50,264 bases of DNA, taken from assembly GCF_000455125.1 (NCBI RefSeq), contig NZ_AUWR01000075.1:1-50264 (forward strand), in the 5' to 3' direction. Source of the DNA: Mycobacterium sp. UM_WGJ (GTDB taxonomy: Bacteria > Actinomycetota > Actinomycetes > Mycobacteriales > Mycobacteriaceae). Below, piece by piece: positions 42,976 to 50,264 of the stretch; position 1 is the first letter of the stretch, and every line of letters begins with the position of its first letter. The position numbers were made by a program, and so were the translations under genes. Under the pieces are notes generated by a model, which searched no databases, was not told the origin of the DNA, and was given only the letters and a program-made list of their open reading frames with translations.

Positions 42976-43520
42976 CCGAATCCACCGATCCTGATGGCGT
43001 CGGATCTCTTGCTCGCGGAACTACACCGCTCGCCGAATCCACCGATGACGTGGTCGTCATCCACACCGACGGTGGGTGCCGGCCCAACCCGGGTCCCGGC
43101 GGTTGGGGCGCGGTGCTGCGCATGCGCCACCACGTCCGCGAGATGTGCGGTGGCGAGCCCGGCGAGACGAGCAACAACCGGATGGAGCTGACCGCTCCGA
43201 TCGCGGCGCTGGAAGCCCTCACCCGGCCCGTGGTGGTACATCTGCACACTGACAGCACCTACGTGCGCAATGGCATCACCAAGTGGGTGTCGGGCTGGGA
43301 GCGCAACGGCTGGCTGACCGCCGCCAAGCAGCCGGTGAAGAACGTCGACCTGTGGCAACGGCTTCAGGCCGCCTGCGCGCGTCACCAGGTCGAGTGGTTC
43401 TGGGTGAAAGGCCATTCCGGGGTTGCCGACAACGAGCTGGCCGATGAGCTGGCGACGCGGGGTCTGCGGGAAGCGATCGCCGATGCTGCCAGGCGCGCTT
43501 CCTCGGTGAGCGCCACGTAG
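42972..43520 (+). CDS. rnhA: Stand-alone ribonuclease HI
   Basis: RNase HI cleaves RNA in RNA-DNA hybrids and clears R-loops and Okazaki primers. The 182-residue protein has a 27-residue extension before the core. The catalytic set is complete: [13 protein letters not shown] with Asp33, NNRMELTAP with Glu72, [11 protein letters not shown] with Asp94, VKGHSG with His148, and ELADELA with Asp158. The start ATG 42972 overlaps the VOC stop as ATGA. In M. tuberculosis the RNase HI domain I know of is fused to a phosphatase (Rv2228c); here it is single-domain. Confidence 0.96.
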   Translation: MTESTDPDGVGSLARGTTPLAESTDDVVVIHTDGGCRPNPGPGGWGAVLRMRHHVREMCGGEPGETSNNRMELTAPIAALEALTRPVVVHLHTDSTYVRNGITKWVSGWERNGWLTAAKQPVKNVDLWQRLQAACARHQVEWFWVKGHSGVADNELADELATRGLREAIADAARRASSVSAT

Positions 43521-43523
43521 GAG

Positions 43524-43880
43524 TCAGCCGCCCACCGCAGCGAGATAGCCGCCTATGCCCATAGCGCACGCCACGGCGGTCAGCACCAAGGTCGCGACGG
43601 CGTAGGGCCAGGCCCGGTGACGGCGCACCAGTCGCACGATGGTCACCGCCGTTCCGATCGCGCCGACCGCAGCGGCAGCCGCGAATCCGGTCATGATTGC
43701 CGTGACGCCTGCATCGATATTGCAGGTTGCGGGCGGGCAGTAGTCGGTGAAGGCCATCATGAACAGTCCCAGGACCGCGGCCACAGCACCGCCGACGAAC
43801 GTCAGGACCAGTGCTGAGACAGACCCGGCGAGATCGCCCCGCGAGATCGGCGGTTTCGGTGGTGGCTGGCGCTGGGTCAT
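43524..43880 (-). CDS. Small membrane protein of unknown function
   Basis: This 118-residue protein has a proline-rich cytoplasmic N-terminus (MTQRQPPPKPPISRG) and three membrane segments: VSALVLTFVGGAVAAVLGLF, TAIMTGFAAAAAVGAIGTAV and YAVATLVLTAVACAMGIGGY. A short cysteine-bearing loop (DYCPPATCN) lies between the first two and would face outside. It converges tail to tail with rnhA, with 3 bp between, and is divergent from twin 2. No family is recognised. Confidence 0.75.
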   Translation of the reverse strand: MTQRQPPPKPPISRGDLAGSVSALVLTFVGGAVAAVLGLFMMAFTDYCPPATCNIDAGVTAIMTGFAAAAAVGAIGTAVTIVRLVRRHRAWPYAVATLVLTAVACAMGIGGYLAAVGG

Positions 43881-44005
43881 CTTCGGGGATGCTACCGATG
43901 CGCGTGCTCGCGGAGGCGAGGTTCGGGTGCCGTGGATGCACGCGGTGGGCCGATGACGTTGACCGCAGCGCCCGTCGCTCGTAGTTTCAAGAGTTCACGG
44001 CGAAC

Positions 44006-44012
44006 AAGGAGG
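44006..44012 (+). promoter_or_regulatory. Strong ribosome-binding site that decides the TTG start of twin 2
   Basis: AAGGAGG at 44006-44012 lies 6 nt before TTG 44019. Starting here gives a protein whose signal peptide and length agree with its paralogue at 40744; upstream ATGs would add a basic stretch without parallel. Confidence 0.7.
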
Positions 44013-44018
44013 CTCCGC

Positions 44019-44567
44019 TTGGCGTGGCGGGAACTGGCAGTGGCGATCGCCTCGGTGGCGGCGTCGATGGCGGTCCCCGACGCCGTAGCGGCCCCGGGTG
44101 TCCCCGACTTGGGTTCTTTGATCGACGACAGTGGGCCGCTGCCCGGTTCGGTCAGTGACCTGCAGGAGGTCCCCAACGTGGTCTTCGCGACCGACTCCGG
44201 GCTGCTCTGCAGGATGCGGCAGGGCAAGATCACTCACGACGTCAACTGTGCCGGCGACCTTCCGGGGGCGCCGCGCGGCGCCGGAGCGGTAGAGCTGCCC
44301 GGAATCTACGGCAAGGAAAGCATTCCGGCGCGTTTCCTTCCCGCTGCGCCGGACGCTCTGGCCGCCGCAAACCCGCCGGCCGCAAAGCTTCCGGTGGGCC
44401 ACAAGATCGTGTTCTGGGACTTCTCACCCGCCCAGTCGATGGTCTGCGGGGTCCCGCCGTCCACCGATTTGGTCTGTGTGCTCAAAGAACCCCAGGTGTC
44501 CGGTGCGGAGGGTCCGGTGGCCACCCACGGCTTCGTCATCGCCGCACCGCAGAGCTGGGTCTTCTAG
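44019..44567 (+). CDS. Secreted four-cysteine protein, twin 2
   Basis: This 182-residue exported protein starts at TTG 44019, chosen for the AAGGAGG six bases upstream and for agreement with twin 1. The signal peptide is WRELAVAIASVAASMAV, cleaved near VAA (about residue 24). The mature region matches twin 1 throughout: LIDDSGPLPGSVSDL, LLCRMRQGKITHDVNCAG, VGHKIVFWDFSPAQSMVCG and VATHGFVIAAPQSWVF, with the same four cysteines. The two genes lie 2.7 kb apart with DUF4436, VOC and RNase HI genes between, so duplication was followed by insertion or rearrangement. Function is unknown. Confidence 0.83.
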   Translation: MAWRELAVAIASVAASMAVPDAVAAPGVPDLGSLIDDSGPLPGSVSDLQEVPNVVFATDSGLLCRMRQGKITHDVNCAGDLPGAPRGAGAVELPGIYGKESIPARFLPAAPDALAAANPPAAKLPVGHKIVFWDFSPAQSMVCGVPPSTDLVCVLKEPQVSGAEGPVATHGFVIAAPQSWVF

Positions 44568-44572
44568 GCCAG

Positions 44573-45310
44573 TCACGGATGCCGGGCGGTGACTCCACCG
44601 TCGACGACGATCTGGGTTCCGGTGATGAACGACGCCCGCGGCGACATCAGGAACGCCACCGCCTGGGCCACCTCGGCCGGTTGACCGATTCGGCCCAACG
44701 GCGCAGCGGCCACGAAGCCTGCCGCGACCTCTTCGACGTCGAGCGCGATCTGCAGCATCGGGGTTTCGATGAAGCCGGGGCAGACCGCGTTGACGCGGAT
44801 TCCGGCCGGGCCCAACTGGGCGGCCATCGACCTGGTCAGCCCCAGCAGTCCGGCCTTGGAGGCGCAGTAGGCGGGGATGAACGGGTTGGCGGTCAAGCCC
44901 TCGATGCTCGAAATGCCGACCACCGCCGGGTCGCCACCGGCCCGGGCGACAGCCTCCAGATGCGGCAGCATCAACTGCACGAGCATCGCCTGCGCGCGCA
45001 AGTTGACATCCATTACCGCATCCCAGGATTCGGCGGTGTAGGCGCCTACCGGTTCGGGCAGAACCCGGCCCGCGGCGTGCACCAGTCCGTCGATGCCATC
45101 GAGTGCCTCGGCCGCGACCGCGACCGCGGCGGGCATGCCGGCGTCGTCGCACACGTCGACCACCGCGCCGGGCATCCCCAAACTCTCGGCCACCTCCTGG
45201 ACCGCCGGGGCGATGTCCCACAACGCAACCCGGCGCCCCTCGGCGACAAGGGCTTGGGCGCAGGCCCGGCCGATCCCCGATGCCGCCCCGGTGATGACAA
45301 CTCCGCTCAC
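44573..45310 (-). CDS. Short-chain dehydrogenase/reductase
   Basis: This 245-residue classical SDR has the Rossmann motif [18 protein letters not shown], then LVHAAGRV, the catalytic Ser in [10 protein letters not shown], and YCASK with the Tyr-Lys pair. The C-terminal [14 protein letters not shown] and [13 protein letters not shown] complete it. The start GTG 45310 shares GTGA with the stop of the Baeyer-Villiger monooxygenase gene, so the two are translationally coupled. A plausible division of labour is alcohol-to-ketone oxidation by the SDR and ketone-to-ester oxidation by the monooxygenase (inference). Confidence 0.94.
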   Translation of the reverse strand: MSGVVITGAASGIGRACAQALVAEGRRVALWDIAPAVQEVAESLGMPGAVVDVCDDAGMPAAVAVAAEALDGIDGLVHAAGRVLPEPVGAYTAESWDAVMDVNLRAQAMLVQLMLPHLEAVARAGGDPAVVGISSIEGLTANPFIPAYCASKAGLLGLTRSMAAQLGPAGIRVNAVCPGFIETPMLQIALDVEEVAAGFVAAAPLGRIGQPAEVAQAVAFLMSPRASFITGTQIVVDGGVTARHP

Positions 45311-47244
45311 CTGCGCGCTCCCTCTGTGATGACGAACTGCGACCAATCCGGTTCACGCACCGCCGACCAGTACTCGTCGAGCCGCCACGGGCTCACCGTG
45401 TGGATCTCGCCGTCGGCGTTTTTGAAGTAGGAATGCTTGATCGCCGGATGAGCCCAGACCGTCTGGGCGATCGCGGCCTGGGTGGCCTGCTGCCACTCGG
45501 TGGCGGCCTGCACGGTCGGCTCGATCGAGTGCAGCTGTTCACCGGCGAGCTTGGCTAGGCAGGCGTCGATGTAGCGCATCTCCAACTCGGAGTTGAAGAT
45601 CAGGCTGCCGCCGTGTGCCAGATGCGCCCCGGGCCCGTAGAGCACAAAGAAGTTCGGGAAGCCGGGCACGGTGATGCCCAGGTGTGCATACGGTTTGTTG
45701 CCCCACAGCGCGTGTAGATCGGTGCCGCCGCGGCCGGTGATGCGCATCGGCCACAACACGTCGGTGTGCCGAAAGCCGGTGGCGTACACGATCACGTCCA
45801 CCTCGTGGTGGACGCCGTCGTCGGTCTCCACCCCTTGCGGGGTGATCGAGCGTATCGGGGTGCGGATCAGCTCGACATTGTCGCGCCGCAGGGTTTTGAG
45901 CCAGGTTCCGTTGTCCTGCAGGGTGCGCTTGCCGGTCGCCGGATAGTCCGGCAGTACCTTGGCCAGCAGCTCGTCGTCGTCACCCACCTGATCGGTGATC
46001 CAGGCGGTGAACATCTGCCGGGCCAGGGCGTTGATCTCGCTCACCGCGTAGTCCTGGTCGGGATAGTCCGGGTCTACCCGGGCGGCCTCCAGTCCCTTGT
46101 CGGCGCCGGGCCACAGCAGCAGGAAGCGGTACCAGCGGCCGTAGAACGGCAGGTGCTGCAACGCCCAGTGCACCCCGTCTTCGACGGCGTCGTGATACAT
46201 CGGGTTGGGGAACATCCACTGTGCGGTGCGCTGAAACACCGTGAGGTGCGCTACCTTCTCCGCGATCGCGGGTGCGATCTGAAATCCGCTGGCACCGGCC
46301 CCGATCAGTGCTACCCGCTTACCGGTCAGGTCGACGCTGTGGTCCCACGCCGCGGAGTGAAATGCGCGTCCGGCGAAGCTGTCCGACCCGTCGAGATCGG
46401 GCAGATGCGGCCGGTTGAGCTGACCGACCGCGGTGATCACCGCGCGCGCCGGCAGCGTGGACTGCGAACCGTCGGCGGCGCGAGTGGTCAAGGTCCAGGT
46501 TCCGATGCCCTCGTCCCAGACGGCGTCGGTGACCTCGGTGCCCCACCGAATGTGCTCGTTCAGGCCATGTTTGGTGACCAGATCGGTGAAGTATGCCCGC
46601 AGCTCGGGCTGTTCGGCGAAGTAGTGGCCCCAGTCGTTGTTGGGTTCGAAACTGTAGCAGTAGAAGTGGTTCGCGACGTCCACCCGGGCTCCGGGATAGT
46701 CGTTCTCCCACCAGGTTCCGCCCGGGCCCTCGTTCTTCTCGATGATCGTGAAGGGAATACCGGCCTGCGCGAGCCGGATTCCGGCCAGCACACCCGATTC
46801 GCCGCAGCCGACCACCACCACCGACAGCTCCGCGGCGCGTGCCGGGTCCAGGGGTGCGGGCCGTCGTGGATCGCGGCCTTCGAGGTCGAGTTCTTCGGAG
46901 AGCAACCCCAGGTAGGCGTCGGGCACGGTCTCGCAGGCCGCCCAGTCCATCATCTCCTTGACCAGCTCGGCGGGCAGGGGAGCGGGCTGCGGGCAGCCAC
47001 GGTCGCGATAGTCGATGATCACCGGCAGCGCTTCGGCGCGGGCGCGGGCCTTGTCCTCCTCGGACATGAACCCCTGGATCTCGTTGAGGAAGATCCCGTT
47101 CTGCCGGAACTCCCGGATGAAGCGGGGGTCGCCGGTGATGTGCACGCACGACAGCAACAAGGTGGGGATCGAGACCTGCTCCAAAGCGGCGGCGATCTCG
47201 GAATCGGTGGTGGTGAACGGTTCCCCGGCGTAGCGGTTGCGCAA
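45307..47244 (-). CDS. Flavin-dependent Baeyer-Villiger-type monooxygenase
   Basis: The protein has 645 residues from TTG 47244, which has GGGGAAGGG upstream; TTG 47325 would add 27 residues but has no ribosome-binding site. An N-terminal extension typical of one mycobacterial subgroup ([29 protein letters not shown]) precedes the FAD Rossmann motif [20 protein letters not shown]. The BVMO fingerprint lies in [12 protein letters not shown], and the NADPH-binding motif is [28 protein letters not shown] is another group marker. Such enzymes insert oxygen next to a ketone in steroids, terpenes or fatty ketones using NADPH and O2. Coupled to the SDR downstream. The substrate is unknown. Confidence 0.93.
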   Translation of the reverse strand: MRNRYAGEPFTTTDSEIAAALEQVSIPTLLLSCVHITGDPRFIREFRQNGIFLNEIQGFMSEEDKARARAEALPVIIDYRDRGCPQPAPLPAELVKEMMDWAACETVPDAYLGLLSEELDLEGRDPRRPAPLDPARAAELSVVVVGCGESGVLAGIRLAQAGIPFTIIEKNEGPGGTWWENDYPGARVDVANHFYCYSFEPNNDWGHYFAEQPELRAYFTDLVTKHGLNEHIRWGTEVTDAVWDEGIGTWTLTTRAADGSQSTLPARAVITAVGQLNRPHLPDLDGSDSFAGRAFHSAAWDHSVDLTGKRVALIGAGASGFQIAPAIAEKVAHLTVFQRTAQWMFPNPMYHDAVEDGVHWALQHLPFYGRWYRFLLLWPGADKGLEAARVDPDYPDQDYAVSEINALARQMFTAWITDQVGDDDELLAKVLPDYPATGKRTLQDNGTWLKTLRRDNVELIRTPIRSITPQGVETDDGVHHEVDVIVYATGFRHTDVLWPMRITGRGGTDLHALWGNKPYAHLGITVPGFPNFFVLYGPGAHLAHGGSLIFNSELEMRYIDACLAKLAGEQLHSIEPTVQAATEWQQATQAAIAQTVWAHPAIKHSYFKNADGEIHTVSPWRLDEYWSAVREPDWSQFVITEGARR

Positions 47245-47364
47245 CGGCTCGGCCCTTCCCCTGTATTCGCTACTGTGCGACGCGAAATTGAGTCGGACGA
47301 TACGCGAGGCGCTGAGGCTGATCAAGGGTTGGGTGCGGTGGCGCCGGCTCCCGACGCGGTCAGC

Positions 47365-48279
47365 TCACCCGGCGGCGTCGATCTTCGTGGTGATCGAGGC
47401 GAGGATTTCCTGCGCCGCGGTGGCCGGGATGCTGTTACCGCAGACATCGGCCTGCGCGACGAGGTTGTTGCGGATGGTCAGGGCGTCCTGGCATGACCAG
47501 CCACCGCCGCCCTCACTGATCGCTGTTGTCTTGACGAGCTCATCGGACTCGGTGACCTCGGTGACGGTCCAGAAGACGCGCGGCTCATTGTCGCCAGGGG
47601 TCACGGTCATGTTCAGGGTGCGGCCGGCGCACCTTTTCCACTTGTCGCGCTGCTTGGTGTAGAAGGCCTGCGCGTTGTCCGCCCGGGGAAAGGCCGCCAC
47701 CGATACCAGCAGGCCGTGCTTCAGGTCGTGGGTGTCGATGTCGGGTGGGCTGTACCAGCGTTGCCAGCGGATGGCGGTCCAGCCGGTGCCGGCGTAGACG
47801 GGTCCCGAGGCGACCGAACTGATGCCCTGGCAGTCGGCGTCCACCACGGTGACCTCATCCATCGCCTCACCACTGGCCACGACGCCGAGTTCGGGATCGG
47901 CCACCGCCGCGGCGAGGACTTCCTGCCGGGGCAGCAACCCCTCGATCTTGGAAACCGGGACCGGTGCCTTGTCAGTGGATGCCGACGCTGTCGCCGGGGT
48001 CGTCGTCTTTGCGGCGGGCTTGGCAGTGTCGTGCTGGCCGCGCCCGGACAGTGTCACGGTGAGCACGACGCCGATCACCGCGATCACGGCGACCGTGGCC
48101 AACAGCGTCCACACCTTGCGGCGGTTGGGCCCTGGCGACCACGGTGGGGGACCGCCGAGCCCAGGCGGCAGCAGCGGCGGCGGGAACGGTCCCCCCGGAA
48201 CCGGCGGGATGGGCTGGTTCATGGGCGCGAAGGGGGGCTGCTGGTATGGATTGGGCGTCGGACCGTGCGGTTCGTTCAT
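47365..48279 (-). CDS. Membrane-anchored protein with PknH_C-like sensor domain
   Basis: This 304-residue protein has a proline-rich cytoplasmic N-terminus (PPVPGGPFPPPLLPPGLGG) and one membrane helix (VWTLLATVAVIAVIGVVLTV, about residues 54-73). A Thr/Ala/Lys linker leads to an extracytoplasmic domain of about 200 residues with the PknH_C look: LLPRQEVLAAAVADPELGVV, DCQGISSVASGPVYAGTGWT and VFWTVTEVTESDELVKTTAI. Cys residues at DADCQG, KRCAGR, WSCQDA and ADVCGN would form two disulphides. There is no kinase domain, so it is a free-standing sensor or lipoprotein-like relative. The start ATG 48279 is preceded by a weak purine run (GGGGGCACC, read on this strand). It is divergent from the rhomboid-like gene. 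Confidence 0.83.
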   Translation of the reverse strand: MNEPHGPTPNPYQQPPFAPMNQPIPPVPGGPFPPPLLPPGLGGPPPWSPGPNRRKVWTLLATVAVIAVIGVVLTVTLSGRGQHDTAKPAAKTTTPATASASTDKAPVPVSKIEGLLPRQEVLAAAVADPELGVVASGEAMDEVTVVDADCQGISSVASGPVYAGTGWTAIRWQRWYSPPDIDTHDLKHGLLVSVAAFPRADNAQAFYTKQRDKWKRCAGRTLNMTVTPGDNEPRVFWTVTEVTESDELVKTTAISEGGGGWSCQDALTIRNNLVAQADVCGNSIPATAAQEILASITTKIDAAG

Positions 48280-48393
48280 GAGGTGCCCCCAGATCCCCTC
48301 GGGGCCGATCGCAGGCGGATGGGCCCGATTTTCCCAGAGGCTATCAGCGGATGGTCTGTCCGTGTCTGCATCAGCCGTGCGACGCTGTACGCC

Positions 48394-49041
48394 GTGGCCG
48401 ACGTCAGAACGCGCCTGGCTGCGGTGTGGCACTTCGTGCACACCGCGCCGCTGACTTACCTATGGCTGGCGGTGCTGGGCGTCACCACCCTCATCCAGCA
48501 CCTGGTCGGCCCGCGCCTGCACACCATGCTCGTCGAGCAGTCCACCAACCTGCATCACCTGGCCACCGACCCGCTGGAGGTGCTGGTCTCCAGCCTGTTG
48601 TGGATCGACGGCAAGGACTGGTCGCCGTATCTGGTGCTGTTCACCCTGTTTCTGGCCCCGGCCGAACACTGGCTGGGGCACCTGCGCTGGCTGATGGTCG
48701 GATTGATCTCCCACGTCGGCGCCACCTATGTCAGTGAGGGCGCGCTCTACGCACTGATTCACCTGCACCGCGAATCGGAGCGGTTGACCTTCGCCCGCGA
48801 CATCGGCGTCAGCTACTTCCTGGTGGGCGTGATGGCAGTGCTCACCTACCGCATCCGTCGGCCGTGGCGCTGGGCCTACCTGGCCGGTCTGGTCGTCATC
48901 TTCACCGTGCCTCTGCTCATCAATCCCGACTTCACCGCGATCGGCCACGCCGCCGCGGTGGTCATCGGATTGTGCTGTTACCCGCTGACTCACCCCCACC
49001 ATCCGCCGCGACATCCCCCGAGCGTCGTCGGCGGCCACTAG
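48394..49041 (+). CDS. Rhomboid-like multi-pass membrane protein (Rv3434c position)
   Basis: This 215-residue protein starts at GTG 48394 and has about six hydrophobic segments, including TYLWLAVLGVTTLIQHLV, YLVLFTLFLAPAEHWLGHL and YLAGLVVIFTVPLLI. The conserved NLHHLATDPLEVLVSSLLWI and HWLGHLRWLMVGLISHVGAT match mycobacterial proteins annotated rhomboid-like. The rhomboid catalytic GxSG motif is not evident, so protease activity is doubtful. Next to nnr, it occupies the place of M. tuberculosis Rv3434c. It ends in a His/Pro-rich tail. Confidence 0.82.
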   Translation: MADVRTRLAAVWHFVHTAPLTYLWLAVLGVTTLIQHLVGPRLHTMLVEQSTNLHHLATDPLEVLVSSLLWIDGKDWSPYLVLFTLFLAPAEHWLGHLRWLMVGLISHVGATYVSEGALYALIHLHRESERLTFARDIGVSYFLVGVMAVLTYRIRRPWRWAYLAGLVVIFTVPLLINPDFTAIGHAAAVVIGLCCYPLTHPHHPPRHPPSVVGGH

Positions 49042-49073
49042 CCTGACAATCGCGGGCAGTCCGAGGAGGGCAA

Positions 49074-50264
49074 GTGCGGCATTACTACAGCGTCGAGGTC
49101 ATTCGCGCTGCCGAAGCACCGCTGTTGGCGAGCCTGCCCGACGGTGTGTTGATGCGCCGGGCCGCGTTTGGGCTGGCGACCGCGATCGCTCGGGAACTGG
49201 CCGCGCGCACCGGCGGGACCGCCGGACGCAACGTGTGCGCGGTGGTGGGGTCCGGCGACAACGGCGGCGATGCGCTGTGGGCGGCCACGCTGCTGCGCCG
49301 GCGCGGCGTGGCGGCCAGCGCCATCCTGCTCGACCCTGCGCGCGCCCACGCCAAAGGGCTTGCAGCGTTCCGGCGTGCCGGCGGCCGGATCGTTGACACC
49401 GTGCCGCCCGCAACAGATCTGGTGATCGACGGAGTGGTCGGCATCTCTGGGCGCGGCCCGTTGCGGCCGAACGCCGCCGAAGTCTTCGCCGCGGTTGAGG
49501 CGGCGGGCATTCCGGTGGTGGCTGTCGACATCCCCAGCGGCTTGGATCCGCACACCGGCGCGGCGGACGGTCCCGCGGTGAACGCCGCGCTCACCGTCAC
49601 CTTCGGTGGCCTCAAACCGGTGCACGCGCTGGGGCAGTGCGGGCGGGTCGAGCTCATCGAGATCGGCCTGGACCTGCCGGACACCGACATTCATTCGTTG
49701 ACCGCTGCCGACGTCGAGGCCTGCTGGCCGGCGCCCGGCCCCCGCGACGACAAATACACCCAGGGCGTCACTGGAATCCTGGCCGGCTCGGCGACCTACC
49801 CGGGCGCGGCGATCCTATGCGCCGGGGCAGCGGTGGCGGCCACCTCTGGCATGGTGCGCTACGCCGGAAGCGCTGATGCCCAAGTGGTTTCGCACTGGCC
49901 GGAGGTGGTGGCGGCGCCCAGCCCGGCAGCCGCCGGGAAGGTGCAGGCATGGGCAGTCGGTCCCGGTCTTGGCACCGGCGAGCAGGCTGCTGCCGCACTG
50001 TGGTTCGCGCTCGGCACCGATCTTCCGGTGATCGTCGACGCGGACGCGCTCACCATCCTGGCCGCCCACCCGTCGCTGGTGGCCGACCGCACCGCCCCCA
50101 CCGTGCTCACTCCGCATGCCGGCGAATACGCCCGCCTAGCCGGACACCCGCCCGGGCCGGACCGGGTGGGCGCGGCCCGCGAGCTGGCCGACCGATTCGG
50201 GGCCACGGTGCTGTTGAAAGGCAATGTCACCGTGGTAGCGGACCCCTCCGGCGGTTCAGCGAGG
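49074..50264 (+). CDS. nnr: Bifunctional NAD(P)HX epimerase / dehydratase (3' end outside the window)
   Basis: Nnr repairs hydrated NADH and NADPH: the N-terminal YjeF_N domain epimerises S/R-NAD(P)HX and the C-terminal carbohydrate-kinase-like domain dehydrates it using ADP. From GTG 49074 with CCGAGGAGG upstream, 397 codons are present. RHYYSVEVIRAAEAPLLASL and VVGSGDNGGDALWAATLLRR belong to the epimerase, with VIDGVVGISGRGPLRPNA. The dehydratase begins DDKYTQGVTGILAGSATYPG and includes VIVDADALTILAAHPSLV and LTPHAGEYARLAG. The reading frame stays open to the window edge. It lies 32 bp after the rhomboid-like gene. Confidence 0.96.
   Translation, partial: MRHYYSVEVIRAAEAPLLASLPDGVLMRRAAFGLATAIARELAARTGGTAGRNVCAVVGSGDNGGDALWAATLLRRRGVAASAILLDPARAHAKGLAAFRRAGGRIVDTVPPATDLVIDGVVGISGRGPLRPNAAEVFAAVEAAGIPVVAVDIPSGLDPHTGAADGPAVNAALTVTFGGLKPVHALGQCGRVELIEIGLDLPDTDIHSLTAADVEACWPAPGPRDDKYTQGVTGILAGSATYPGAAILCAGAAVAATSGMVRYAGSADAQVVSHWPEVVAAPSPAAAGKVQAWAVGPGLGTGEQAAAALWFALGTDLPVIVDADALTILAAHPSLVADRTAPTVLTPHAGEYARLAGHPPGPDRVGAARELADRFGATVLLKGNVTVVADPSGGSAR

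Noticed and set aside
45766-47496. A 576-codon plus-strand open frame opposite the Baeyer-Villiger monooxygenase.
   Set aside because: The minus strand has full monooxygenase motifs; the plus frame is a shadow.

Overview
The window is GC-rich actinobacterial DNA from a member of the Mycobacteriaceae. This rests on an ESX-4 type VII secretion locus, tandem cutinases, a Mce-associated membrane protein, a PGRS repeat protein, a fatty-acyl-AMP ligase and several F420-type luciferase-like oxidoreductases. Gene order from rmlC-rmlB through infA-rpmJ-rpsM-rpsK-rpsD-rpoA-rplQ-truA, ESX-4, rplM-rpsI-glmM, glmS and nnr matches, in inverted orientation, the M. tuberculosis segment from about Rv3465 to Rv3433c as I remember it. 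A PGRS protein with a Sec signal and a GjpA-like protein would fit a non-tuberculous slow grower or the M. terrae group, but that placement is inference.

Layout. 1-2.6 kb: a small accessory cluster. A TetR regulator is divergent from an overlapping minus-strand set (Mce-associated protein, a D27-like carotenoid-isomerase family protein, and the broken start of a carotenoid cleavage oxygenase), followed by the 3' remnant of an aldehyde dehydrogenase. 2.7-5.1 kb: rmlC, rmlB (dTDP-rhamnose for the cell-wall linker) and an LLM oxidoreductase. 5.2-7.2 kb: a flotillin/NfeD-like membrane pair. 7.2-12.2 kb: the translation and transcription operon infA to truA, preceded by a 54-bp direct repeat. 12.3-24.6 kb: two cutinases and ESX-4 (eccB4, mycP4, eccD4, eccC4, the T7SS-associated protein, esxU, esxT), interrupted by an opposite-strand PE-PPE-type esterase. 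24.8-29.0 kb: rplM, rpsI, glmM and two T7SS-flavoured conserved genes.

29.0-37.9 kb: an accessory block between the conserved genes. It holds vapBC with a palindromic operator, an LLM oxidoreductase plus fatty-acyl-AMP ligase pair, a GjpA-like secreted protein behind an AT-richer promoter/operator region, and a 1125-residue PGRS protein in which a Sec signal replaces the PE domain. 37.9-50.3 kb: an alpha/beta-hydrolase-fold protein lacking the nucleophile serine, glmS, twin secreted four-cysteine proteins flanking DUF4436, VOC and RNase HI genes, an SDR/Baeyer-Villiger monooxygenase pair, a PknH_C-like sensor-domain protein, a rhomboid-like membrane protein and nnr, which runs off the right edge.

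The conserved genes supply cell-wall precursors (rmlB/C, glmM, glmS), ribosome parts and RNA polymerase alpha. The most unusual item is the D27-like gene translationally coupled to a damaged carotenoid cleavage oxygenase gene. The next most unusual are the Sec-signal PGRS protein and the esterase nested in ESX-4. No tRNA, rRNA, insertion sequence, CRISPR array or replication origin was seen.
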